Notes under the pieces: model-generated
Told to the model about the DNA's origin: nothing
Database searches by the model: none
What the model saw: the letters and a program-made list of their open reading frames with translations, nothing else
Position numbers and translations under genes: made by a program
DNA from: Tridacna crocea
Lineage: Eukaryota; Mollusca; Bivalvia; Cardiida; Cardiidae
DNA: 64,000 nucleotides
Direction: 5' to 3'
Assembly: GCA_943736015.1 (NCBI GenBank)
Contig: OX031066.1
Coordinates: forward strand, 10,916,245 to 10,980,244
In this document: positions 24,493-34,673 of the stretch, one piece after another
Layout: every line of letters begins with the position of its first letter
Position numbering within the stretch: the first letter of the stretch is position 1

Positions 24493-24512
24493 TTCAGTTT
24501 TCCCACTATCTT

Positions 24513-24740
24513 TTAACCCATTACCACACAATCCCTACTTTTGACGCCCCTGAGAAAGAAACCTTTAGAAAACATTGTGGGAAAGAGTAAATGCTGGTAA
24601 CCAGCATTTTCTCCTTTTCTCACAATGTTTTCTACCTTTTACAAAACAAATTTCAAATTTTGGGTCACTTTTATTTTCTGTCTACAAATGCTTTAGATTT
24701 GGACAAACCTAAAATCGTGTTGTTTGGTATTGAGTGAATT
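24513..24740 (+). mobile_element. TTAA palindromic MITE
   Basis: TTAACCCATTACCACACAAT start. Central TGCTGGTAACCAGCA with a 3-bp loss in the left arm (GGGAAAGAGTAAATGC against CTCCTTTTCTCAC). The TTTGGTATTGAGTGAATT end has lost its TTAA. Confidence 0.85.
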
Positions 24741-24983
24741 AGAGGGTATGACGACAATAATGGTTAAAAAATCAGAACTAGTATAGGTAAATCAATCCAT
24801 ATTGATCATTTTCAACACAAGTGCCTGGTATATAATGAAAAATATGTAAATTACTGCTTAAAATAATTTAAAAAGTAGCTGAAAAGGCAGTCTGAAGTGA
24901 CTCTGATCACAGGACTTTGACATCTTGTAACCAAGATAAATGATAAAATATGAAAATAAATCTATATATTAGATAGAAACACG

Positions 24984-25895
24984 AGGAATGCAATGCCTTG
25001 ACTGCTGGCGACAACAGAAGATGGCACTTCCCATCAAAAATCACCCACAAAACATTGATCATAATTTCTTTTACCCTAGCGATAGACAAACAGAAAAATG
25101 TTCCTGTGACATTCGGCAATACCTCAGTAGACACCTTTTAACCACAGATATCCGTCATTTTTTACAGCTTTCTTGGCAAAAAAAAATGCCATCGAGGGGG
25201 CCATTCACTGACGTCACGTTCTGCAGAAAATATTTCTTTTGTTTTCATTTTCGTGCTAGAATATATTTATATACAGCGCATGATGCTACATATTTTTCTA
25301 GAGGTGCGTAGTTCAAATAGTTGTCAATTTTCTTTTTAAAGAAAAGAAGAGATATGCGACTTATATGAATAGGGAAAAGCCCAGCAGGGGACATGACTCT
25401 GTTGACATCAGCTTTATTCGACTGGTCCATTTTTTGTGATGCAGAGAAATGAAAATATCAACATTTTAACAAACAACCCCTTGTTAAATAAACAGCCCTT
25501 GATTTAGAAAAGGATTACGTAAAGTTTTACTTATCATTTCAATATTTATCTAGGCGTTGTTTCATTATGTTGTGAGTCAAGAGCCAAGGTCATGTAAAAC
25601 AAGGCAAAGGCGCATAGTGGACTTGGCCAGAACATTTACTGCGGGCGTATTTGTTACTTCAGTGAATGGCCTCAATGGCTTCAAGCTATCAAAAAAGCTG
25701 TAAAAACTGACGGATATTTCCGGTGCAAAGGTGACTACTTAAGAGTCGTCGAGTGTCACATGTACATTTTGGTGTTATCTGTTTCTACGGTAAAGGATAT
25801 TGGGATCACTCTTTGTTTTGTTGGTGAATTTGGGTGGGGTAGGAAATTTATAAGGTATTGCTGGTAATCAAGGCGTAGCATTCCTTGTTTTTATA
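24984..25895. mobile_element. Inverted-repeat element with ~240-bp arms
   Basis: The left arm (AGGAATGCAATGCCTTGA ... ATATCCGTCA ... TTTTTACAGCTTT ... GGCCATTCACTGA) is inverted at 25640-25892 in the same order with about 60-65 percent identity. The 107-residue frame at 24988-25311 runs along the left arm and is not preserved in the right arm, so I do not call it a gene. The spacer (25240-25640) contains no recognised protein. Target duplication unresolved. Confidence 0.65.
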
Positions 25896-26035
25896 TAAAT
25901 ACAGGGGGTACTTATATTTTTTACTTATTTCATTATAGAATGTAAAATTCCTGTGTTCTTATTGTGTCTCATAATTTACAACTGCCGTTTATTGAATGAT
26001 AAACCATGATAGAAAGAAAATTATTTATTATATAC

Positions 26036-26112
26036 CTAGCAGTGAAATCCTGGAATTTCCCAGTGTAATAAATTTTGATATCATCACTAGTAACGATATC
26101 AACTTTCACTTC
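26036..26112 (-). CDS. Internal coding exon, unknown protein (exon 2 of visible pair)
   Basis: Minus strand: GGCAG acceptor at 26113-26117, 25 codons plus two bases, then donor AG|GTATAT. The preceding exon (26957-27108) ends exactly on a codon boundary, and this one begins on one with GAAGTGAAAGTT, so they join in frame (HAPVQYMK then EVKVDIVTSDDIK). The product has alternating hydrophobic residues typical of beta strands (KVDIV, IKIYY). Several AG dinucleotides upstream offer alternative acceptors; only this one keeps the frame. Family not recognised. Confidence 0.55.
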
Positions 26113-26339
26113 CTGCCGTAATTTAGCAACTGCTTTTTGTTTTCATTAAGCACTGCACTAACAGATAGTGTTAATTGTAAGTTCTATATATTCAACTAGT
26201 AGTCTCGGTTTTTTTTTTTTTTCTTTTCAATTATGAATTCATCCACACTATGTCCCTGATTTCTTCTCTCTATCCAAAGTGTTGATTTCGACTTTCAAAC
26301 GAAAAATTAAAAATAATAATGTTAATAAGGTATATAATA

Positions 26340-26512
26340 AATAGAATAATCAACTGGTTATTTTTGATATGAAAAATATCTCACTCGGATGCGTCATAAG
26401 GCGTTAAAAAAACTTGTGCTGCGCACTCGTTTTTTCAACGCCTAACAACGCATCCTCATGAGATATTTTTTTCATATCAAAAGTAATCAGCTGATTATCC
26501 TCTATTTCTTAA
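26340..26512. mobile_element. Foldback element with GTGCTGCGCAC tip
   Basis: Arms AATAATCAACTGGTTA, TTTTGATATGAAAAATATCTC, GGATGCGT and GGCGTT are repeated inverted with a few mismatches around the 17-nt centre CTTGTGCTGCGCACTCG (26413-26429). The same centre, with one base changed, closes a foldback with different outer arms at 35540-35690. Confidence 0.85.
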
Positions 26513-26579
26513 ACAACAGTCTAAGAATATAACAAATGCTTACAAATAAACATTGCTTGGCTGGATAGAACATACCTAT

Positions 26580-26815
26580 ATATGACCTGCAACAGACAGA
26601 AATTGGCTTTTGGTCATAAATGTAAAGTGTCATTACTGACCAGCCTTGACAACACTTTATGACTATATTCAATTTTGTGTTACAGCAGACTTCCACAAAA
26701 CAGAGAATTGTGTAAGAATAGAAAGCATTGTCTCGGATTAGCCTGCGTAGACTGCACAGGCTAAATTAGAGATGACTCTTGACTCTAATATTCGAATGCC
26801 CTTTCTCACATCTTG
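26580..26815 (+). repeat. AGCCTG-hairpin repeat copy
   Basis: GACCTGCAACAGACAGAAA followed by TGTAAAGTGTCATTACTGA and GGATTAGCCTGCGTAGACTG with CACAGGCTAA forms a short hairpin. A second copy with the same order is at 48637-48850; shorter ones are near 33990, 47050 and 47698. Common in bivalve genomes, from memory. Confidence 0.6.
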
Positions 26816-26956
26816 CAGGCCAAATAAGGTCAAATAAGACCATCAATCTAGTCAGCCTCTTCAGTTGCCAGCTATAGTGTCTTCTGGAATATGATTAAAC
26901 AAAAAGTGGGATGTCATTTATAAACACTACGATACTGGTTATAATGTATGCCATAC

Positions 26957-27108
26957 CTTCATGTACTGGACAGGGGCATGTAGTAGCACCAGTGTTTTAA
27001 CAAGCCAATCAACCACTTCAATGAACAACTTGTGACTAGCATGACCACTCCATTTATAACCATCGGTCCGCTCAATACAGATATTGACCAACTTTTTGCC
27101 AACGTTGC
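26957..27108 (-). CDS. Internal coding exon, unknown protein (exon 1 of visible pair)
   Basis: Minus strand: acceptor CATATAG at 27109-27115, two bases completing a codon, then 50 open codons and donor AAG|GTATGG. The reading is hydrophobic and balanced (VGKKLVNICIERTDGYK, later FIEVVDWLVKTLVLLHAP) and looks like an alpha-helical globular segment. The two other minus-strand frames and the plus strand are interrupted by stops. It joins in phase to 26036-26112. Neither upstream exons nor a start codon are visible, and I do not recognise the family. The exon lies just outside the inverted-repeat element at 27227-28664. Confidence 0.65.
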
Positions 27109-27314
27109 CTATATGTACAGAATTTGTAATAAGACTATTACTAAATAGTACTATAGCAGTTACGGTTTGCCTGTATTGATGTTCCCCTAAATCCTATCAC
27201 AAAAGGAATGTGTGTAAAGCTATGGTCACACATTATGTAGTTGACCATAGATGGCCGTAGTTAAATGTATCAAAAGTAGTTGAATATAGTTAGACATAGT
27301 TAGCCATAGTGTTA

Positions 27315-27540
27315 TGGGAGACCACTCCTTCATGGATAGCTTTGTCGAGATTTAAATACAATACCTGACAGCTGCATCAGAGATATATCTCTCTGGCTCA
27401 GTGGTTATGGTATTGGTCTATTAATCCTCGAAAAATGAGGATATTTGTCCCTTCAAGGGTTAGAATCCCGCCAGATGCAGTTTGTATTTGAGTTATGCAT
27501 TTATTTGTTTCTTTGTTACAGACTTTGTTCTTAAGAATAG
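27315..27540 (+). mobile_element. tRNA-derived SINE, family 1
   Basis: A-box TGGCTCAGTGG (27395-27405) and B-box GGTTAGAATCCC (27458-27469). The upstream leader CACTCCTTCATGGATAGC and AAATACAATACCTGAC is shared with the copy at 39430-39630, so the leader is part of the element. Confidence 0.75.
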
Positions 27541-27686
27541 TTCAACATAGCAATCAAAGTTTGAACTTACGCTTTGCCTGTACTAAATGCAAAATTTTTG
27601 AACATGTTAAAAAATTTATTATGGTTAACTATGTTGTTGTGACTGTACTTTGAATGTACATGTAGTTAACTATTAATTGACCTTAC

Positions 27687-27944
27687 TTAACTCACTACCA
27701 AATGACAATATTTTAGGCTTGTCCAAGTCAAAAGAAATTGCAGATGACAAAATAAAAGTGACAGAAAATTTGAAATTAGAGTTTTGTGAAGAGGAGAAAA
27801 TGCTGGTTGCCAGCATTTTCCTTTCCTGGCAATGTTTTCTACTTTATCATAGAGAAATTTTCAGTAGAGCTCCATTACATCTGTCATCTGCATATACTTT
27901 TAGTTTGTTAGATTCCAAATTTTGTTAATTTGGTAAATAATTAA
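27687..27944. mobile_element. TTAA palindromic MITE with two 3'-type halves
   Basis: The left half (TTAACTCACTACCAAATGAC, GGCTTGTCCAAGTC, GCAGATGACAAAATAAAAGT) and the right half (TCATCTGCATATACTTTTAG, TTCCAAATTTTGTTAATTTGG) are both versions of the family's 3' half in opposite orientation, around TGCTGGTTGCCAGCA. Most other copies have two different halves. Confidence 0.8.
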
Positions 27945-27949
27945 GTAAC

Positions 27950-28236
27950 AAAGTGCCCGTCCAGGTGGCTCATTTGTGTGCATGTCGGACGCATGACCTG
28001 GTGGTTGCGAGTTTGATACCCGGTTGAGGGAAACTTTCTTTACGGCGTATTTTCGCCTCTCACCTCTGCTGAAGCATGTGAGAAAAGTAGTCAGTGGCTT
28101 TGGAAAGAAAGTTGTGTAAATGCCAGTGTCAGAGAGCCAGGAAACAGTCATCATGTGTGTCACCAACTGCCATTTTGTGATCTTTATAGCTGTTAAACTG
28201 GCGATAAACCCCAATACAACCAACAACTTAAGAACG
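27950..28236 (+). mobile_element. tRNA-derived SINE, family 2
   Basis: Head GTCCAGGTGGCTCATTTGTG with A-box, B-box GCGAGTTTGATACCCGG, then body and an end GATAAACCCCAATACAACC. The minus-strand frame at 27900-28226 is a by-product of this element. Confidence 0.75.
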
Positions 28237-28312
28237 AAGTAGTTCTTTTTATTTGATAAAATGTAAAAAACACAGCTATGATGAATGTACCACTAATTAC
28301 ATCTTCACCATT

Positions 28313-28480
28313 CAATCCTTTTCTATACAATCCTGACTTTCAACAACCCTGAACACAGTTTTTGAATACATTGTGGGAAAAAGAGAAAATACTGGCTTTT
28401 TCTTCTTTTTCCACAATGTTTTCTGCCCTAGTAATACTTAAATTACCCTTGCCAATTTGCACGTAGTTGAATGTAGTTAA
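28313..28480 (+). mobile_element. Palindromic MITE fragments
   Basis: CAATCCTTTTCTATACAATC then TTGTGGGAAAAAGAGAAAAT and CTTCTTTTTCCACAATG give a shortened hairpin lacking the tip. A new 5' end (TTAACCCTTTCCCAAACAAT) begins at 28477 and is cut off. Confidence 0.6.
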
Positions 28481-28664
28481 CCCTTTCCCAAACAATCCCA
28501 ACTGTACATACACGTAGTTCAACCTACTTAAACTTTCTATATCACCAAGTTTGAACCTACTTCGAACATACTTTAACGCCATTGACCGTAGTAGCACTAT
28601 GGCAGACTATTTTGAAATTAACCAAGGACAACTACATTTATGACTGCAAATGTGAGCATGGCTT

Positions 28665-29332
28665 AAATATAAACATGAAATACAACAGCACTGATTTTAC
28701 CGCCAGTAGTGCTAGCCTCCACAATATTTTTTTTTAATCACAGTAGGTGAAAAGAAACACTCAGTATTAACTCGGTACATCTCCACACATTTTTTTCTGA
28801 AACTGTTGTTACACACTCCCTTTCAAATCACAATGTATTTTCTTTCACCTTTTGTCATAGTGCTTCTTTTGATTAACTAATTAATACCATATACAAAGCC
28901 ATAGTACCAAAACACAATTAGAACTCGATACAGTATTTACAAATTTCAACGACATGCTTCTGCTACCCATGATTGCACAGCAAGAAAAACAGCACTGCTC
29001 CTTCTTCAGCACTGTCAAACTACTAAATTACAGAGCAACCTTTCAACAATCAATGGTTTCAAAGTCTACCCTCAAAAAATATGCTCTTAAACTGAAAATC
29101 TCCAAGTAAAGCTTACCCCAGAACTCTTTCCAGCACTCCCACACGCTATTCAGGTATATCCCTTGCAAAAATACATGTCCAAAGATGCTTGCTGTCCCTT
29201 CGGTTTATATCTAAACATGACTTGCTATCCCATGATTCACAGAATCCATGTGCCAATGCAACAAGCACAACCCTCCAAATAGATAACACACATGCATGAC
29301 TCTTCACTCCAATAGAACATTTAACATTTTAC
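28665..29332. other. Unassigned; possible untranslated or decayed minus-strand sequence
   Basis: About 29150-29300 is open on the minus strand for roughly 45 codons but hits TAG just before a donor-like GGGGTAAGC. No frame passes through, so I do not call an exon. Nothing else recognised. Confidence 0.35.
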
Positions 29333-29420
29333 CCTTAACCATGCAATGATGACTTTTAATGATCTTTGGAAAGAAGCCTTTTGAAAACATTGTGGGCAAA
29401 GAAAAAATGCTGGTAACCAG
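29333..29420 (+). mobile_element. MITE 5' half
   Basis: CCCTTAACCATGCAATGATG through GAAAACATTGTGGGCAAAG to TGCTGGTAACCAGC, where it ends at the palindrome tip. Confidence 0.65.
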
Positions 29421-29480
29421 CTGACCTGGTTAGAAATAATCTGTTGAGCTGCATTGGACTTGTTTCACAATAAAACAGGT

Positions 29481-29623
29481 TTATCCTTTCCAAAACAACC
29501 AAATTTTAGGCAGGTCCAAATTGAAAGCACATACTTGCTGGCGACAAAATAAATGTAACTGAAAAAATTGAAATTTATTTCCAGCAGGGTAGAAAAACCA
29601 GGGATTGTTTGGGAAAGGGTTAA
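29481..29623 (-). mobile_element. MITE copy lacking the central hairpin
   Basis: AACAACCAAATTTTAGGCAGG, GTCCAAATTGAAAGCA, CGACAAAATAAATGTAACTG, then CCAGCAGGGTAGAAA is followed directly by GGGATTGTTTGGGAAAGGGT and TAA. Both outer parts are present but the palindrome has been deleted. Confidence 0.75.
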
Positions 29624-29690
29624 GTTTATGAATCTCAGAGATTATCAGTTTTAACCTTTTCCCACACAACATAATTTTAGTTTAGGTTTA

Positions 29691-29919
29691 GTAACTCATT
29701 ACCAAATGACAAAATTTTAGACTGGTCCAAATTCAAAGCACTTGCAGATGACAAAATAAAGGTAACTCAAAAATTGAAATTTGTTTCCAGCAGGATAGAA
29801 AAACATTGTTGGAAAAGGAGAAAATGCTGATTACCAGCATTTTCTCCTTTTCCCACAATGTTTTCAAAAGGCTTCTATCTCGGGTTCTTTAAAACCAAGG
29901 ATTGTTTGGTAAATGGTTG
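29691..29919 (-). mobile_element. TTAA palindromic MITE
   Basis: Reverse orientation: TAACTCATTACCAAATGACA, GACTGGTCCAAATTCAAAGC, central palindrome with tip TGCTGATTACCAGCA, then TCTCGGGTTC and GGATTGTTTGGTAAATGGTT. Confidence 0.85.
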
Positions 29920-29930
29920 AGCACATTATT

Positions 29931-31816
29931 AGCTCACCTGAGCACGAAGTGCTCATGGTGAGCTATTGTGATCGTGCTGTGTCCGGCGTCCGTCGTGCGT
30001 CGTCCGTCGTCAACTTTTTACCTTATGTACGCTCTAGAGGCCACAGTTTTAGTCGGATACTCATGAAAATTGGTCAGGATGTTTGTCTCGATGAAATCTC
30101 GGACGAGTTCGAAAATGGGTCATGTGGGGTCAAAAACTAGGTCACTAGATCAAATCTTAGAAAAACCTTGTGTACGCTCTAGAGGCCACATTTTGAGTCG
30201 GATACTCATGAAAGTTGGTCAGGATGTTTGTCTCGATGATATCTCGGACGAGTTCGAAAATGGGTCATGTGGGGTCAAAAACTAGGTCACCAGGTCAAAT
30301 CTTAGAAAAACCTTGTGTACGCTCTAGAGGCCACATTTTCAGTCGGATACTCATGAAAGTTGGTCAGGATGTTTGTCTGGATTATATCTCGGACGAGGAC
30401 GAAAATGGGTCACGTGGGGACAAAAACTAGGTCACCAGGTCAAATCTTAGGAAAACCTTGTGTACGCTCTAGAGGCCACATTTTCAGTCGGATACTCATG
30501 AAAGTTGGTCAGGATGTTTGTCTGGATGATATCTCGGACGAGTTCGAAAATGGGTCACGTGGGGACAAAAACTAGGTCACCAGGTCAAATCTTAGAAAAA
30601 CCTTTTGTACGCTCTAGAGGCCACATTTTCAGTCGGATACTCATGAAAGTTGGTCAGGATGTTTGTCTGGATGATATCTCGGACGAGTTCGAAAATGGGT
30701 CACGTGGGGACAAAAACTAGGTCACCAGGTCAAATCTTAGAAAAACCTTTTGTACGCTCTAGAGGCCACATTTTCAGTCGGATACTCATGAAAGTTGGTC
30801 AGGATGTTTGTCTGGATGATATCTCGGACGAGTTCGAAAATGGGTCATGTGGGGTCAAAAACTAGGTCACTAGGTCAAATGTTAGAAAAACCTTGTGCAC
30901 GCTCTAGAGGCCACATTTCCAGATGGATACTCATGAAAGTTGGTCAGGATGTTTGCCTGGATGATATCTCGGACAGGATTGAAAATGGGTCATGTGGGGT
31001 CAAAAACTAGGTCACTAGGTCAAATGTTAGAAAAACCTTTTGTAGGCTCTAAAGGCCACATTTTCAGTCCGAAACTCTTGTAAATTGGTCAGAATGTTTG
31101 TCTTGATGATATCTCAGACAGGTTTGAAAATGGGTCATTGGGGGTTAAAAACTAGGTCACCAGGTCAAATCTTAGAAAAACCTTGTATATGCTTTGGATG
31201 CCACATTTTCAGTCCAACACTCTTGAAAATTAGTCAGAATGTTTGCCTTTATAATATCTTGGATGAGTTTGAAAATGGGTCATGTTGGGTCAAAAACTGG
31301 GTCAATAGGTCAAATGTTATAAACACCTTTTGTATGCTCTGGAGGACACATTTTCAGTCTGATACTCCTAAAACTTGTTCATAATATTTGTCCTGGTGAT
31401 ACCTTGAATGAGATTGAAAAAGGGGTAATGTGGAGTCAAAAACTAGGTCAATGGGTCAAATATTAGAAAAACCTTGTGTACACTCTAGAGGCTACATTTT
31501 CTGCCTGATATTCTTCAGACTTGGTCAGAATGTTTGTTTTGGTGATGTCTCAAAAGAGTTTGATAATGGGTAATTGTCGGGTCCAAAACTAGGTCACTTG
31601 ATGAAATCTTAGAAAAACCTTTTGTACACTGTAGAGGCCACATTTCCAGTCCAATACTCATGAAACTTGGCCAGAATGTTTGTCTTATTGATATCTCAAA
31701 AGTGTTTGATGATGGGTAATGTCTGATAAAAAACTAGGTCACTGGGAAACTAGATGGTGCATGTTTGGTCAATAAACTCAGGTGAGCGATTTCAGGGCCA
31801 TCATGGCCCTCTTGTT
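29931..31816 (+). mobile_element. Tandem-core pearl/Helitron-like element
   Basis: The 5' leader AGCTCACCTGAGCACGAAGT with GAGCTATTGTGATCG leads into a CGTCCGTCGT-rich tract. About 12 tandem units of 145 bp follow (30026-31767), each marked by GCTCTAGAGGCCACATTTT, GGTCAGGATGTTTGTC and AACTAGGTCAC. It closes with CAGGTGAGCG and the hairpin GGGCCATCATGGCCC near 31795-31809. Leader, core and 3' hairpin fit the Helitron-derived repeats known in bivalves; the exact class is inference. The recurrent 71-residue frames are repeat by-products, because 145 is not a multiple of 3. Confidence 0.9.
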
Positions 31817-32100
31817 TTACATAGATTTATAAACAAGTTCTTACAACTTATACTATTCTTTCTGGATTCTACCTCCTGAGAACTGCACCAGTACTCATGC
31901 AGAATATGTGGACCAATGAAAAATCACAAAGTTGACACCTGCTCCCACATACCAAACTTGAGACCTTTGGCTTATGAGGTTGATGCTCTACCTCACAAAC
32001 ATCACAACAAAATTTTAGACTCATCCAAACTGAAATCAATTGCAGATGACAGATCCAATGCAGCTCAACAGATTATTTTGGAAGGGGGAGGGCGGGTGTA

Positions 32101-32455
32101 GCGGCCATTTCCTTCAAGACTACAAAAGATTGTGCAGAAATTTTTGAAAGTATTTTGGGATTTTTATGCTGAGCTGCAGATGCAAGAAAACCACTTAACT
32201 CTACCAAACGAAAATTAAAAGCACATGTAGACCACAAAATAAATGTGAATCAAAAAAAGAAATTTGATCTGGATCTGGCCATTTCCTTCAAGACTACAAA
32301 AAATTGTGCAGAAATTTTGAAAATATTTTTGGGGGTTTTTTTTATGCTGAGCTGCAGATGCAAAAAAAACAGTTAAGTCTACCAAACGAAAATTAAAAGC
32401 ACATGCAGACCACAAAATAAATGTGAATCAAAAAAAAAAGAAATTTGATCTGGAA
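32101..32455 (+). repeat. Tandem duplication, two ~177-bp units
   Basis: GGCCATTTCCTTCAAGACTA through GAAATTTGATCTGGA occurs at 32101-32276 and again at 32277-32455 with small indels. The second unit runs into the MITE at 32373-32575, so part of that element (ACCAAACGAAAATTAAAAGC, ACAAAATAAATGTGAATC) is duplicated. Confidence 0.85.
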
Positions 32456-32575
32456 CAGGTAGAAAACATTGTGGGAAAAGGAAGAATTGCTGGTTACCAG
32501 CATTTTCTCACAATGTTTTCAAAGGCTTTCTTTCTCAGGGTTGTTAAAAGTCTGGATTGTATGGTAAAGAGTTAA
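32373..32575 (-). mobile_element. TTAA palindromic MITE
   Basis: TTAAGTCTACCAAACG start, central TTGCTGGTTACCAGCA with the right arm shortened by deletion of CTCCTTTTC-like bases, end GTATGGTAAAGAGTTAA. Confidence 0.8.
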
Positions 32576-32627
32576 AACCTAGAAATAAAATTTCTGAAAA
32601 TAAAGACTTGTATTTAATTCCATTCTA

Positions 32628-32843
32628 GATGACAAAGTGTTTTTGCTTTGTCCTTTGAAAGCAATGGTAGATAAAACACTGAATGTGGCTGCAATAATGG
32701 GATTTGTCTCTGAAAGGGCAGAGAGCATTGTAGGAAAAGGAGTTATTGCTGGTTACCAGATTTTTTTCTTTTTCCTACAATATTTCCATTTATAAGCTTT
32801 CTCTCTCAGGATCATTAAATTACAGGCTGTTATGTTAGGGGTA
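32628..32843 (-). mobile_element. Degenerate palindromic MITE
   Basis: GACAAAGTG, TTTGAAAGCAATGG, AGATAAAACACTGAATG, then GAGCATTGTAGGAAAAGGAG with CTTTTTCCTACAATAT. I first read this as an exon after TTCTAG, but it aligns with the MITE 3' half throughout. Confidence 0.6.
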
Positions 32844-32952
32844 AAGCAGCAGTTTTGAAGAGATGGTTTATAACTTGTTTATAGAACAAGCAAGATTTCA
32901 TAATTTTCTTTATTATCCTATTTATTTTTCCACCTTACACACTGTTTTACAG

Positions 32953-33011
32953 ATGATGGCAGACTATTGGTTTGGTACTGGAGTGGAAGAATCCTTAAGA
33001 GCCCAGAGCTT
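32953..33011 (+). CDS. Coding exon of unknown gene (visible exon 1 of 3)
   Basis: A pyrimidine-rich acceptor, ACACTGTTTTACAG, precedes 59 nt: two bases completing a codon, then 19 codons (DGRLLVWYWSGRILKSPEL) up to GTAAAA. The DGRLLVW start resembles a WD-repeat strand, which is a weak hint only. The donor is poor, but the exon ends on a codon boundary and the next exon starts on one. Upstream exons are not visible. Confidence 0.45.
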
Positions 33012-33206
33012 GTAAAATGCAACACAACCTGTATATTTTCAACTATAAACCTAGATATGAGCATATGACTATACACCAACTTGGAGAAGTAAGATCAACC
33101 TATATAATATTGTAGATCAAGATTAGACCATATACAAATGGATCCATAATGTCCATTATTTCATGTAAATGAAGCATGCTGCAATGATGCTCTTGCAAGT
33201 AGAGGC

Positions 33207-33434
33207 AAACCCTTTACCAATTGACAAAATTTTAGGATGGTCCAAGCTGAAAGTATTTGCAGACAACAAAAGAAACATAACTCAAGAATTGAAATTTGTC
33301 ACAAACTAGGTAGAAAATATGTGTGTAAAAGAGAAAATGCTGGTTACCACCATTTTTTCCTTTTCCCACATATGTTTTCAAAAGACTTCTGTCTCTGGGT
33401 CGCAAAAATTGGGGATTGTTTGGTAAAGGAATAA
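33207..33434 (-). mobile_element. TTAA palindromic MITE
   Basis: CCCTTTACCAATTGACAAAA, GGATGGTCCAAGCTGAAAG, central GGTTACCACCATTTTTTCC, end GGATTGTTTGGTAAAGGAAT. The left arm has a small deletion. Confidence 0.75.
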
Positions 33435-34107
33435 TGCAAATTTTATATCTGTGTTCCATAATAACTAGCAGGTCATCACATAATTAGGGATCAAAAAAAT
33501 TCACTTTGTCTAATGAATGATTGAATCTAGAGAAAAACGGGTCCTTGGGCATGCACAAAATTGAAAGATAGCAAAAAGTTTTGGCCCGGCTCAGTCTTTA
33601 CTTTTCACAGATGTATTAAGGCCCCTTTTCACAGGGCATTGGTCATTTTTAAGAAAACATAATAATTATGTTGTGTGAAGACAAAGTGTGTGACTATAAA
33701 TTTGGAGAGGTAGGATCAGTGCAAGTTGCTCTTGTACTTAGTTTAGGTCAAGATCAGATTGCATAGAAACTTGTAGTCTAATATTGAAACTGCACTGTCC
33801 ACTATCTTTACATTTTTATAAGAGCCATGATCTGACAAAATGGAGCTTACTGAATCACGGTGATCCATAGAACCAAGCAAGCCATCACATACCCACTGAT
33901 TTACATGAGGTACATTAATCATGAGGTAGACTGAGCCTTTGACAGACAGAAAATTGACTGATAGGGAAAAGAATCAACCCAGGTCAGCCTGTGCAGAAAG
34001 CCCAGGCTGATCTGGTTTAAAATAACTTAGTAAGCCACTAAGCTGCAAGGTCAATTCTCTGCATCTAAACCACTTTTGTTATCATATAAAATATGTTGTA
34101 ATTGCAG

Positions 34108-34235
34108 CAAACACCTGAGGTCCCAGACCCAGATCAGGCACAATGCCAAGTTAGTGCATTTTTCCAGGTACTGACAGAGATGAAGACAAGCTGTCATGTG
34201 GAATTGTACCTATTTTCTGTGTTTGCAAAAGACCA
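34108..34235 (+). CDS. Coding exon of unknown gene (visible exon 2 of 3)
   Basis: Acceptor TGTAATTGCAG, then 42 open codons plus two bases, then a strong donor, GTAAGTA. The product begins QTPEVPDPDQAQCQ and continues FFQVLTEMKTSCHVELYLF. The two leftover bases (CA) join with the A at the start of the exon at 36866 to make one codon, so the frame is kept across the 2.6-kb intron. Both splice sites and phase agree, so this is the best exon of the gene. Protein family not recognised. Confidence 0.7.
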
Positions 34236-34324
34236 GTAAGTAAAGAAGATAAAAAGTACTTATCAAAATTGCTTTATTGAAATTTGCTCACCACAAGCAT
34301 TGTTTAAGATCATATAAACACAGT

Positions 34325-34564
34325 TTAACCCTTTACCACACAATCCCGACTTTTGATGACTCCAAGGAAGAAGCTTTCTAAAAACATTGCGGGAAAAGGA
34401 GAAAATGCTGGTAACTGCTGGTAACCAGCATTTTCTCCTTTTCCTACAATGTTTTCTCTCCTCTTCGATACAAATTTTAAATTTTCAGTCACTTTTATTT
34501 TGACATCTGCAAATGGTTTCATTTTGGACCAGTTTAAAATTTTGTCGTTTGGTAAAAAGATGAG
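34325..34564 (+). mobile_element. TTAA palindromic MITE with duplicated tip
   Basis: TTAACCCTTTACCACACAAT start. The palindrome tip reads TGCTGGTAACTGCTGGTAAC, a 10-nt tandem duplication of TGCTGGTAAC before the right arm. Ends GTCGTTTGGTAAAAAGATG. Lies in the intron between the exons at 34108 and 36866. Confidence 0.85.
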
Positions 34565-34580
34565 TTTACAGGTGTTTTTG

Positions 34581-34673
34581 TTAAACTCTTTGCTACACAA
34601 TCCCGACCTTCGACAACCCTGAGAAAGGAAGCCTTTGAAAAAATTGTGGGAAAAGGAGAAAATGCTGGTAACC
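34581..34673 (+). mobile_element. MITE 5' half
   Basis: TTAAACTCTTTGCTACACAA through GAGAAAGGAAGCCTTTG and GGAGAAAATGCTGGTAACC; it ends at the palindrome centre. Confidence 0.75.

Larger units (their letters stand above)
27227..28664. mobile_element. Composite element with AAGCYATGSTCACA termini
   Basis: Left AAGCTATGGTCACACAT and right (reverse complement) AAGCCATGCTCACATTT are imperfect inverted ends, followed on each side by GTAGTTG-rich sequence (GTAGTTAAATGTA, GTAGTTGAATATAG). The interior carries two SINEs and two MITEs. Superfamily unknown. Confidence 0.5.

Noticed and set aside
24988..25311. 107-residue frame
   Set aside because: It lies along one arm of an inverted-repeat element and its counterpart in the other arm has stops, so no conservation of coding is visible.
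29105..29300. Protein-like minus-strand stretch of about 45 codons
   Set aside because: An in-frame TAG lies before the only good donor and no other frame is open throughout.
29913..31010. Overlapping 71-residue frames every 145 bp resembling a repeat protein
   Set aside because: The unit length is not a multiple of three, so the reading frame shifts from unit to unit. They are products of the tandem core.
30026..31767. CRISPR-like regular repeats
   Set aside because: Units are contiguous 145-bp tandem repeats without spacers, in a eukaryotic mobile element.
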